The position numbers were made by a program, and so were the translations under genes. Positions 31,241 through 38,227 of a stretch of 47,325 nt of DNA are shown here, piece by piece. Source of the stretch: Chloroflexota bacterium (GTDB lineage Bacteria; Chloroflexota; Anaerolineae; Anaerolineales; Villigracilaceae); assembly GCA_016235445.1 (NCBI GenBank), contig JACRLB010000031.1, positions 1 through 47,325 of the forward strand, in the 5' to 3' direction. The notes beneath the pieces are model-generated. The model worked only from the letters and a program-made list of their open reading frames with translations. It did no database searches and had not been told where the DNA came from. The first letter of the stretch is position 1. Each line of letters opens with the position of its first letter.

Positions 31241-32662
31241 TTATTTTACGAGAGATTGATACAACTCAAGATATTTTTGCGCCGAGTTTTCCCACGAGAA
31301 ATCCTGCGCCATGCCAGCCTGTTGCAGTTTCTTCCATTGGGCTTTATCAGGGAACAGCTTGATACCCGCTTTGACAGCCGCCATCAACGACATGGGATGC
31401 GCCTTCTCGAAAACAAAACCTGTTTCTTTATTTTTTACCGTGTCGTTCAAACCGCCTGCGGCACGCACAACAGGCACACACCCGTAGCGCATGGCGATCA
31501 TTTGCGAAAGTCCGCAGGGTTCATAACGCGAGGGCATCAAGAGCATATCCGAGCCTGCATAAATCTGGCGGGCAAGGCCTGCATCGTAACGCAATTCCAC
31601 TTTTATTTTTTCGGGGAATAAATTACTCAAACTGCGCGCCGCTTCTTCAAGTTTTGGGTCGCCTGTTCCAAGGATGATCGCTTGAAAATTAACCGACTTC
31701 ATACTTTTTAGCGCGGTGAAGGCGAGGTCAACGCCTTTTTGCACATCCATGCGTGAGACCATGGCAAGCAGGGGAATTTCGGGATCACGCTTCAAGCCAA
31801 GCCGATCCTGCAATAAGCCTTTGTTGGCGGCGCGTTTCTCCAGCGAATTGATCTCAAAATTTACTCCCAAGGCTGAATCATCCGCGGGGTTGAAAGAAGC
31901 GACATCGATCCCATTCAACACGCCGCTGATCGTTTCACGGCGGATTTGTAAAAATTCATCGAGGCCAGAGCCATATTCGTGGGTGAGGATTTCGCTTCCA
32001 TAAGTTGGTGAAACGGCCACAATCGCATCCGATGCCCACAGCCCCAGAGGCAGGGGCATCACGCGCGCCCAATCGGGCAGGTCGGTTTGCGCGAGTTTGA
32101 TTCCGTAAGTTTCAAGAATCGCGCTGATATCCGGCCCCATGAACGGCAGGTTGTGCAAAGTGATCACGCCCGCAACATGGCGCGCGCCTTCCTCCCAGCG
32201 TTTTGTCAACGAGCCGTAAACGCTAAGCGCAGTATGCCAGTCATTGGCGTGGACAACGTCCGCCTGCCAGTTGACCTGGTTTTGCAATGCCAGCGCAGCG
32301 AGTGAAAAGAAAGTATATTTTTCCGCATCCAATTTTGAATCAAGGGAATAGACGGAGCCATTTGCACGGATCGGGTCGCCGTTGATGAAATAAACGGGCA
32401 TCCCATTCAATGTGGACTCGAACGCCTCCACCCCGACCTCGGAATCGCCTCGCGGAATCGAGAACATTCCCAACGGCTTGAGATCGTCCGCTTTGACAAC
32501 GGGGTGATACGGCAAAACGAGCCGCACATCAAGTTTTACATCATCATTGGAAAGCGCGCGCAACGCCCGCGGCAAAGACCCTGCAACGTCACCCAGCCCG
32601 CCAACTTTGACAAAAGGGTCGGCTTCCGCCGCGAGGAAAAGGATATTTATGGTTTTAGGCAT
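31241..32662 (-). CDS. glgA: Glycogen/starch synthase (GT5)
   Basis: Glycosyltransferase of 473 residues that lengthens alpha-1,4-glucan from a nucleotide-glucose. The N-terminal KVGGLGDVAGSLPRAL loop binds the sugar nucleotide; HANDWHT and the C-terminal SRYEPCGLSQMIAMRYG motif are typical of GT5. The open frame extends upstream through the tRNA-repeat region to 32938, but the family start MPKTINILFLAAEADP is at ATG 32662, so that start is used. The ribosome site is weak. First gene of the glgA-malQ-SDR run. Confidence 0.94.
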   Translation of the reverse strand: MPKTINILFLAAEADPFVKVGGLGDVAGSLPRALRALSNDDVKLDVRLVLPYHPVVKADDLKPLGMFSIPRGDSEVGVEAFESTLNGMPVYFINGDPIRANGSVYSLDSKLDAEKYTFFSLAALALQNQVNWQADVVHANDWHTALSVYGSLTKRWEEGARHVAGVITLHNLPFMGPDISAILETYGIKLAQTDLPDWARVMPLPLGLWASDAIVAVSPTYGSEILTHEYGSGLDEFLQIRRETISGVLNGIDVASFNPADDSALGVNFEINSLEKRAANKGLLQDRLGLKRDPEIPLLAMVSRMDVQKGVDLAFTALKSMKSVNFQAIILGTGDPKLEEAARSLSNLFPEKIKVELRYDAGLARQIYAGSDMLLMPSRYEPCGLSQMIAMRYGCVPVVRAAGGLNDTVKNKETGFVFEKAHPMSLMAAVKAGIKLFPDKAQWKKLQQAGMAQDFSWENSAQKYLELYQSLVK

Positions 32663-32686
32663 GGGGGCTATTTTACTATGAGAAGA

Positions 32687-32713
32687 CCCCAAAGATTTTT
32701 GAAACCTTTGGGG
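32687..32713. terminator. Hairpin upstream of glgA
   Basis: CCCCAAAG (32687-32694) and its exact reverse complement (32706-32713) with an 11-base AT-rich loop. It may end transcription coming from the tRNA repeat array, although it has no good T run, or it may be another repeat element. Confidence 0.5.
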
Positions 32714-32723
32714 CTGGGAGTTT

Positions 32724-32974
32724 GGGAGCCTGATGGGTTTCAAATCCATGTCATCCCTCGATGGGGCAACACCGTATAAAAAAGAGCCTCCGTGAGGAGA
32801 CTCTTTGGGAGCCTGATGGGTTTCGAACCCATGCATCCCTCGATGGGGCAACACCGTATAAAAATAGAGCCTCCGTGAGGAGACTCTTTGGGAGCCTGAT
32901 GGGTTTGGAACCCATGTCATCCCTCGATGGGGCAACACCGTATAAAAAAAGAGCCTCCATGAGGAGACTCTCTT
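32724..32974. repeat. Three tandem 83-85 bp units carrying the 3' end of tRNA-His and a terminator
   Basis: Units begin at 32724, 32807 and 32890. On the minus strand each consists of a terminator hairpin with T run, a conserved TATACGGTGTTGCCCCATCG segment, and a copy of the T-arm plus 3' acceptor strand of the neighbouring tRNA-His. The T-arm copies differ by a few bases. The D-arm and anticodon arm are missing, so they are not full tRNAs. Confidence 0.85.
32944..32972 (-). terminator. Rho-independent terminator after tRNA-His
   Basis: On the minus strand AGAGTCTCC, loop TCAT, GGAGGCTCT and a run of T. Near-identical hairpins recur in each of the next two tandem units (about 32860-32886 and 32780-32804). 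Confidence 0.85.
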
Positions 32975-32975
32975 G

Positions 32976-33048
32976 GGAGCCTGATGGGTTTCGAACCCAC
33001 AACATCCACATCCACAGTGTGGCGCTCTGCCGTTGAGCTACAGGCTCC
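32976..33048 (-). tRNA. tRNA-His (anticodon GTG)
   Basis: Full cloverleaf on the minus strand. The 7-bp acceptor stem GAGCCTG/CAGGCTC is perfect; the extra 5' G at -1 (33048) faces C73, the tRNA-His identity mark. The D-stem is GCTC/GAGC; the anticodon stem CCACA/TGTGG holds the loop CTGTGGA with anticodon GTG; the T-arm is GTGGG-TTCGAAA-CCCAT. The CCA end is not fully encoded. A terminator and three partial duplications of its 3' end follow. Confidence 0.95.
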
Positions 33049-33366
33049 ATATTTCGAGCGACCAAAATTTTACCATAAATTATCTTAACAGCGTCTCATC
33101 CTGACATCTTTTTAATTTTGCAGGAAGATTTAATGTGAAAAGCGCAAATTGGACGAATTTTCGCAAAGCTCAATAAAAAAATCGTGTCACATCTTCACTG
33201 GGGTGCGGCGCAAGTGTTCGCCTTTTCGGAGAATTCGCGTTAAGATTTTCCTGACCTTGGAAAAGCCATGCACTCCGCGTAGGATAAGTCTCTGATTTGC
33301 ATCGCAAGTCAGAGACTTGCGCCACATTTCCGAAACTTTAGACCACACCCTCCGCTTGTGCAAAAG
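33049..33366. other. Intergenic stretch without a gene
   Basis: Between tRNA-His and the IscA-like gene. No convincing ORF or RNA. It should hold the tRNA-His promoter on the minus strand (AT-rich TAAAAT and TAAGATAAT segments near 33070-33090). A short mirrored stretch around 33282-33320 (AAGTCTCTGA...TCAGAGACTTG) forms an inverted repeat. Confidence 0.5.
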
Positions 33367-33395
33367 TTGACAACCCACCTCAAACCTGATAATAT
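33367..33395 (+). promoter_or_regulatory. Predicted promoter of the IscA-like gene
   Basis: Perfect TTGACA (33367-33372) followed by TGATAATATT; TAATAT (33390-33395) gives the ideal 17-base spacer and GATAAT (33388-33393) gives 15. Confidence 0.65.
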
Positions 33396-33440
33396 TTGGC
33401 GAAATTAGTCGTATAAAAATAAACTTAAGGAGAATCAAAT

Positions 33441-33854
33441 ATGCTCCAGGAAATTGAAACTCAACTACTCACACTAACCCCGGCAGCAAGCCAGGCCGTA
33501 AAAGACATCCTTACCCAACGCAACCTTGAAGGGTACGCCCTTCGCGTTTATGTTGCGGGAGGCGGATGCTGTGGCGTAAATTTCGGCATGGCGCTCGATA
33601 ATAACTTCCGCGATGTGGATACCACTTTCGAATCAAACGGCGTAAAAGTGGTTGTGGATGAAGTATCGATTGATTACCTTCGCGATGCCACCGTTGATTT
33701 CGTAAATGACCCCCAGCACGGCGCTGGTTTCGCCGTCAATAGCCCGAACGCCAAGGGACACAGTCACAGCGAAGGCGGGTGCGCCTGTAGTTCTGGCGGC
33801 GGAGAAAGTTCCTGCGGTTGCGGCGGCGGTGGGGCCTGTTCCTGCAACAACTAA
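33441..33854 (+). CDS. A-type iron-sulfur carrier (IscA/ErpA/HesB-like) with Cys/His-rich tail
   Basis: Protein of 137 residues. The core (1-103) has the A-type carrier pattern: TPAASQAVKDIL, then RVYVAGGGCCGVNFGMAL (first conserved Cys at C43/C44) and HGAGFAVNSPNA. In ordinary carriers a short CGCGxSF follows; here the tail is GHSHS and then three CxC motifs (C114/C116, C125/C127, C133/C135) in Gly/Ser-rich sequence. The role would be holding or delivering Fe-S clusters; the extended tail may bind additional metal. AAGGAG precedes the ATG and a strong promoter and terminator flank the gene, so it is a single-gene unit. Confidence 0.88.
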   Translation: MLQEIETQLLTLTPAASQAVKDILTQRNLEGYALRVYVAGGGCCGVNFGMALDNNFRDVDTTFESNGVKVVVDEVSIDYLRDATVDFVNDPQHGAGFAVNSPNAKGHSHSEGGCACSSGGGESSCGCGGGGACSCNN

Positions 33855-33871
33855 ATTGAGAAACAATGAGA

Positions 33872-33900
33872 AAAATGACCGGAACCCCGGTCATTTTTTT
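33872..33900. terminator. Bidirectional terminator between the IscA-like and SH3 genes
   Basis: AAAATGACCGG, loop AACC, CCGGTCATTTT and more T; A and T runs on both sides allow use by both converging genes. Confidence 0.92.
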
Positions 33901-34528
33901 ATTGTCCACGCAGGAAGGAGATTAATGCGCCAAACCCTCCAATAAAGCCCAGGCCGAAAATCAATAATCCAAGCGGCACACGGTTGGTCGTTGACTCATC
34001 GTCCAAAAAGGTGGCAATCACAAGGGGGGCCGGCCGGGTAAATGTTGGTAAACGCGTGGGAGTCACGGGGGTTACAAAGGCGGCTACGAGGGTCTGGTTG
34101 ATGACTGGCGTTAGCGCCTGGGTTGGCGTGGATGTGGATGGCGCTTCAAGCACGGGCGGGTTTCCAAATTTCCTGGTTGTCACAAAAGGTCCATACACCC
34201 AGGCTACGGAACCCGGCACGCCCGGGTAGCTGACTTGGATCCAATTGCCATCCTCTGAAATGCCCAATGCGGGAACTTCCTGCCCTTTTAGTAAAACCCC
34301 CACGGCGGGATAAAGATAGGAACTTGGGCCTGAATAAACGGGGACTGTTTCGAGATCCATGTTTACGGCAACGATCATACCAGAAGGCGTTCCGGTGACT
34401 GTTGGAATTGAGCCTGTGGGCTGTTGGGCAAGAGCCGATAATTGAACAGGGGAATGAAACATACCCGCCATGCCCGCAAAAAATATCGAAACAAATACGA
34501 CTAATCTGATTTTATACGAAAGGGTCAT
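33899..34528 (-). CDS. Secreted SH3b-domain membrane protein, copy 2
   Basis: Protein of 209 residues: N-terminal signal or membrane segment (about 8-33), a bacterial SH3 domain (about 50-112; VPVYSGPSSYLYPAVGVL...GNWIQVSYPG...WVYGPFVT), a Thr/Pro-rich linker with the repeated motif TPTRLPTFT, and a C-terminal membrane helix (about 182-204). It is probably anchored in the cell envelope and binds wall material or proteins. It begins two bases after the stop of a close paralogue, so the pair is a tandem duplication in one operon. Confidence 0.8.
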   Translation of the reverse strand: MTLSYKIRLVVFVSIFFAGMAGMFHSPVQLSALAQQPTGSIPTVTGTPSGMIVAVNMDLETVPVYSGPSSYLYPAVGVLLKGQEVPALGISEDGNWIQVSYPGVPGSVAWVYGPFVTTRKFGNPPVLEAPSTSTPTQALTPVINQTLVAAFVTPVTPTRLPTFTRPAPLVIATFLDDESTTNRVPLGLLIFGLGFIGGFGALISFLRGQ

Positions 34529-34530
34529 GT

Positions 34531-35130
34531 TTATTTTCGCATCAACGAAAGCGGAAAGCCAATAAGCCCCAAAACCACAAACGCGATAATGATCACCGCC
34601 AATGGGACAGATTCTTTTGAATTCGCCGGGGTGGCTTGCGTGAAAGCTGGGGCAGTGCGGAGCGGCGGCGGGGTAAATGTCGGTAAACGGGTGCTGGTTG
34701 GAGCAATGTTAAATTGCGCGGCAAGGGTTGGGTCAATGGTGGAAGTAGCTGGCGGAACAGGGGTGGGTGGCGGCTCCACGATTTGTAAAGTTCCGGGGGA
34801 AACTTGCACCAATGGTGAATATACCCAGCCTTTGTTATTTGGCGCTCCAGGGAATTCTATTTGGATCCAGTCACCGCCTTGCGATCTTCCCAGCGCCGGC
34901 GCAGTGGAGCCTGTCAGCAGGGTGCCAACGATTGGGTAGATGGAAGAACTTGGCCCCATGCGTACGTTGATCTGTGGTTCGTCGGTGATGACGGTTATGA
35001 ACATGCCCGGGGGTGGAGCAGTCGTCGGTTGTTGAGCCAGCACAACGGTCGAGAGAGAGGCGGAAAATGTTCCAATCAAAAACAAAGTTGTGAGCGGAAA
35101 AATAATGGGGTGAAACCAGGGTCTCGTCAT
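34531..35130 (-). CDS. Secreted SH3b-domain membrane protein, copy 1
   Basis: Protein of 199 residues with the same layout as its downstream neighbour: signal segment, SH3b domain (INVRMGPSSSIYPIVGTL...GDWIQIEFPG...WVYSPLVQ), Pro/Thr linker containing TSTRLPTFTPP, and a C-terminal membrane helix ending in RK. An in-frame TTG reaches 35160, but ATG 35130 has a GAAGAG-like site and starts directly at the signal sequence. It is divergent from the zinc-ribbon gene. Confidence 0.78.
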   Translation of the reverse strand: MTRPWFHPIIFPLTTLFLIGTFSASLSTVVLAQQPTTAPPPGMFITVITDEPQINVRMGPSSSIYPIVGTLLTGSTAPALGRSQGGDWIQIEFPGAPNNKGWVYSPLVQVSPGTLQIVEPPPTPVPPATSTIDPTLAAQFNIAPTSTRLPTFTPPPLRTAPAFTQATPANSKESVPLAVIIIAFVVLGLIGFPLSLMRK

Positions 35131-35143
35131 TTCGTATTTACTC

Positions 35144-35173
35144 TTCAAGGAGAATCGCAAAGGCGATTATAAT
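35144..35173 (+). promoter_or_regulatory. Predicted promoter of the zinc-ribbon/FHA operon
   Basis: A perfect TATAAT (35168-35173) ends seven bases before the ATG at 35181, with a weak TTCAAG (35144-35149) 18 bases upstream. Transcription would begin at the start codon, giving a leaderless mRNA. Confidence 0.45.
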
Positions 35174-35180
35174 CGAGTTC

Positions 35181-35771
35181 ATGGAACGGAAAATTTTTCA
35201 CGGAAAAATCAAACCTGTAGATGTTGCCGAGGCTTTGCTCGGGGAATTCAACCAGGGAAATTTACGCGCGCAAACTCTTGGGCACAGCGACAAAATGGTG
35301 GTGCAGGTTGGCTCCCGCCCTGATGCCACATCCGGCGGACAAACTGCCATGACGGTGACCATTCAAAAAATGGAAGATGGGATTATCGTGGAGATCGGGC
35401 AACAGGCATGGCTGGGAGTGGCGGCCAGCCTGGGGGCTACTGCCCTGGCTGCGATTCGGAATCCTTTTAGCCTGCTCGGACGATTGGATGATATTGCCCA
35501 GGATATAGAGCACCTGCAACTAAGCGAACGTGTCTGGCAGGTGATTGGAAAATCGGTTCGGTCGCTTGGGGCTTCGCTGGAACTCTCCGATACACTCAAG
35601 CGTGTCACCTGCGAATATTGCCAGGCGGCCAACCCTGTGGGTGAAGCGTCCTGCGTTGCCTGCGGCGCTCCGCTGGGAAAGGCACAGCCAAACACCTGTA
35701 AAAAATGTGGATATGTAGTAAAGGCAGGCGATAAGACCTGCCCGAACTGCAACCAACCCTTATTGGTTTAG
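35181..35771 (+). CDS. Zinc-ribbon protein of unknown function
   Basis: Protein of 196 residues. The N-terminal part (about 1-130) is not recognised; it contains a short hydrophobic stretch (WLGVAASLGATALAAI). The C-terminal part holds two zinc ribbons: CEYC...CVAC (about 149-167) and CKKC...CPNC (about 178-194). It heads a plus-strand run with two FHA-domain proteins, so a part in the same envelope or signalling system is likely. There is no normal ribosome site; the -10 box next to the ATG suggests leaderless translation. Confidence 0.7.
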   Translation: MERKIFHGKIKPVDVAEALLGEFNQGNLRAQTLGHSDKMVVQVGSRPDATSGGQTAMTVTIQKMEDGIIVEIGQQAWLGVAASLGATALAAIRNPFSLLGRLDDIAQDIEHLQLSERVWQVIGKSVRSLGASLELSDTLKRVTCEYCQAANPVGEASCVACGAPLGKAQPNTCKKCGYVVKAGDKTCPNCNQPLLV

Positions 35772-35825
35772 CTTGCCCAAAAACCTGTGGCATCCTGTAA
35801 TGACCAAGGTAGAGAAGTGACCCTT

Positions 35826-36644
35826 ATGAATTTAAGAGAAATTGAAACCCGCCTTCAATCATTGATCGAAGTGGATTTGTTGAAAATGCTTCCCGGTAAA
35901 AAAGTGGAGGATGTGATCATTCAAAAATTGGCGGCGGCAATCCATCTCAACACGCTTGCCCTTGAGAACGGCAGTATGGCCGCGCCGGATGTCTACACTT
36001 TGGTGATGCACCCCATTACTTCCGGAAAATGGCGCGACCAGCAATTACTTACAGTTCTATTGCATTCGATCATCACGGTAGCGCAGGAAGCGGGTTTTAA
36101 GTTTACAATATCACCAACGATTACCGTATCAACGGATGAAAAAGTACCTTTAAATGATGCTGAGATCATTGCGTCTCATCGGATCGAATCTATGGCTGAA
36201 ACAAATGCAACCCCGCTGGACACTGGAAACCTTGACGATGGTAACAAACTCCCCGAAAATGCTTTTTTGATCGTGGAGGGAGTCAAGGTGTTTCCGCTTG
36301 TTCTTCCAGTTGTGAATATTGGCCGAAGGCTGGATAACCAGCTCATCATTGACGATCCGCGTGTATCGCGCAACCATGCCCAGCTTCGTACCATCAAGGG
36401 ACGCTACGTGGTTTTCGACTTGAACTCCACCGGGGGAACTTTTGTAAACGGTCAACGCACCAGCCAGAGCGTGCTTTATCCGGGGGATGTGATTTCGCTG
36501 GCAGGCGTGGCGCTTATTTTTGGACAGGACAACCCGCCTCCGCGCCCGGACTTGAAGGATACCTCTCCCCTGCCAAACGCCGCCGCTGACCGCCCGACTG
36601 CCGCATTAAAAGAACATTCCACGGCAAGACTCAAAAGAAAATGA
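35826..36644 (+). CDS. FhaA-like protein: DUF3662-like domain plus FHA domain
   Basis: Protein of 272 residues. The first 110 or so residues (RLQSLIEVDLLKMLPGKKVEDVIIQKLAAAI...APDVYTLVMHP) resemble the N-terminal domain of actinobacterial FhaA. The FHA domain (about 165-250) has the phosphothreonine-binding pattern: NIGRRLDNQLIIDD, VSRNHAQL and the D-x-x-S/T-x-N/G-G-T turn (DLNSTGGTFVNG). It would bind phosphorylated partner proteins. Its stop overlaps the next FHA gene by ATGA. The chosen ATG 35826 begins at the conserved region; the frame is open from 35787. In actinobacteria fhaA and fhaB lie next to rodA and pbpA, as here. Confidence 0.85.
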   Translation: MNLREIETRLQSLIEVDLLKMLPGKKVEDVIIQKLAAAIHLNTLALENGSMAAPDVYTLVMHPITSGKWRDQQLLTVLLHSIITVAQEAGFKFTISPTITVSTDEKVPLNDAEIIASHRIESMAETNATPLDTGNLDDGNKLPENAFLIVEGVKVFPLVLPVVNIGRRLDNQLIIDDPRVSRNHAQLRTIKGRYVVFDLNSTGGTFVNGQRTSQSVLYPGDVISLAGVALIFGQDNPPPRPDLKDTSPLPNAAADRPTAALKEHSTARLKRK

Positions 36645-37117
36645 GCGGCTCAATCGTCCTGGCCCTGCGGCTGACAACGGCTCTGGCGCTGTTTGGTTTT
36701 CTTGGGTGGGCGTTATTTTTTTTATTCCGCGAAGTACAAAAACAAGGCCTGTCGCTGGCAAATCGCCGCATTCCTGGAATCAGCTTTACGGTCAGGCAGG
36801 AGGCGGGGGCTTCATCGCTAAAATATTTTGCGCAGTCCGAGATCATTTTGGGGCGCGACCCCGGCTGTGACGTCCCATTGATTGACGATACGGTTTCCAC
36901 GCGTCATGCGCAGTTAACCTATCATCACAATCAATGGTGGCTGGAGGATTTGACATCCACAAATGGGACGTTGTTGAACGGAACCCTGGTGAGTATGCCC
37001 ACTGTGATCACATCTGGCGATGAAATAAAATGCGGGGGAACGCGCCTGACGGTAAGTTTGTCTGAAAATGTCGTCATCGAACCCACTCAAAAAATAGGTA
37101 AAAACAATGTCAAATAA
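36641..37117 (+). CDS. FhaB-like membrane-anchored FHA-domain protein
   Basis: Protein of 158 residues with one N-terminal membrane helix (about 6-30) and a cytoplasmic FHA domain (about 65-145). Key residues are visible: EIILGRDPGCDVPLIDD, VSTRHAQL and DLTSTNGTLLNG. The size and layout match FhaB of actinobacterial cell-wall loci. It overlaps FhaA upstream (ATGA) and mtnP downstream by 11 bases, so translation is coupled. No serine/threonine kinase or PP2C phosphatase lies in the window. Confidence 0.85.
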   Translation: MSGSIVLALRLTTALALFGFLGWALFFLFREVQKQGLSLANRRIPGISFTVRQEAGASSLKYFAQSEIILGRDPGCDVPLIDDTVSTRHAQLTYHHNQWWLEDLTSTNGTLLNGTLVSMPTVITSGDEIKCGGTRLTVSLSENVVIEPTQKIGKNNVK

Positions 37118-37973
37118 AGCAACCCTTGCGATCATTGGCGGCTCAGGCTTATATCAAATGAACGGGCTTGAAAAGGCGGAAGAAATCATTGTGAATACCC
37201 CCTTTGGAAAACCCAGCGCGCCGATCACAATTGGCACACTCGAAGGAGTGCGGGTTGCCTTTCTGGCAAGGCATGGGATCGGGCATCACATCACCCCAAC
37301 AGAAGTTCCATACCGGGCAAATATTTACGCGTTGAAGTCTCTCGGCGTGGAACGGATCGTCAGCATCAGCGCCTGTGGATCACTGCGCGAGGATTACGCG
37401 CCAGGGCATATCGTCATTCCCGACAATATCTTCGATTACACAAAAGACCGCGCGCGCTCCTTTTTTGGCGAGGGGCTGGTTGCCCACGTCAGCGTGGCGG
37501 ATCCGTTTTGCAATGACTTTTCAAACCACCTGGAGTTAGCAATCCGCGCAACCGGGGTGACAACACACCGCGGAGGTTCCTTCATCACCATTGAAGGACC
37601 ACGTTTTTCCACGAAGGCGGAATCGAACACCTACCGCGCCTGGGGCATGTCCATCATTGGCATGACCGCTTCCCCGGAAGCCTTCCTGGCCCGCGAAGCC
37701 GAGCTTTGCTACACAACCATGGCGCACGTGACAGATTATGACGTGTGGCACGAAAGTGAATCGCCAGTGACCGTGGAGATGGTGATCCAAACCCTCAATA
37801 AAAATACCGAAATAGCGCAGGAAGCCATCCGCAATTTGGCGCGTGAATTAAAGCCCGAGCGCGCCTGCACTTGCGGGCAGGCGCTGGCTACTGCGTTAAT
37901 CACCAACCCAAAGGTAATCCCCGCAGACACACGCAAAAAATTGGATTTGCTCGTCAGCAAATACCTGAATTAA
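37107..37973 (+). CDS. mtnP: S-methyl-5'-thioadenosine phosphorylase
   Basis: Nucleoside phosphorylase of 288 residues that splits methylthioadenosine with phosphate to adenine and 5-methylthioribose-1-phosphate. Signatures: IGGSGLY near the N terminus, RHGIGHHITPTEVPYRANI, the TIEGPRFSTKAES substrate loop, and MTASPEAFLAREAELCY. The full length is normal. It overlaps the FhaB-like gene by 11 bases, an unexpected partner for a salvage enzyme. Confidence 0.94.
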   Translation: MSNKATLAIIGGSGLYQMNGLEKAEEIIVNTPFGKPSAPITIGTLEGVRVAFLARHGIGHHITPTEVPYRANIYALKSLGVERIVSISACGSLREDYAPGHIVIPDNIFDYTKDRARSFFGEGLVAHVSVADPFCNDFSNHLELAIRATGVTTHRGGSFITIEGPRFSTKAESNTYRAWGMSIIGMTASPEAFLAREAELCYTTMAHVTDYDVWHESESPVTVEMVIQTLNKNTEIAQEAIRNLARELKPERACTCGQALATALITNPKVIPADTRKKLDLLVSKYLN

Positions 37974-38091
37974 TCATTCACCTTACGCGATATTCCGTAG
38001 GGGCAACCCGTGTCCAGGCATTACAAGAGGCTTATTCTCAAAGGGAGGGTTGCCCAACAAGTATGGCGCAAAACTGTCGGGGCAAGCTCTA

Positions 38092-38113
38092 GCCGCCGTC
38101 CCGGCGGCGTTTT
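38092..38113 (+). terminator. Possible terminator after mtnP
   Basis: GCCGCC, a 5-base loop, GGCGGC and then GTTTT. The T run is short. A mirrored GGGGCAACCC/GGGTTGCCC pair (38000-38009 and 38047-38055) lies just upstream. Confidence 0.45.
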
Positions 38114-38227
38114 CAGGGAAAATCCTGCGCCGAGGAGAGCGCAGGGGCACACTCACCGACACCTTTGTGCTACACCCCAGTCTCACCAGTTCATCCTTCA
38201 AACCCAAAAATGATGTACCATTGAAGC

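Noticed and set aside
31241-32938. Long N-terminal extension of GlgA
   Set aside because: The extra 92 codons are translated tRNA-repeat units; the family start lies at 32662.
32724-33048. Possible CRISPR array
   Set aside because: The repeats are 83-85 bp and contiguous, contain tRNA and terminator pieces, have no unique spacers, and no cas gene is nearby.
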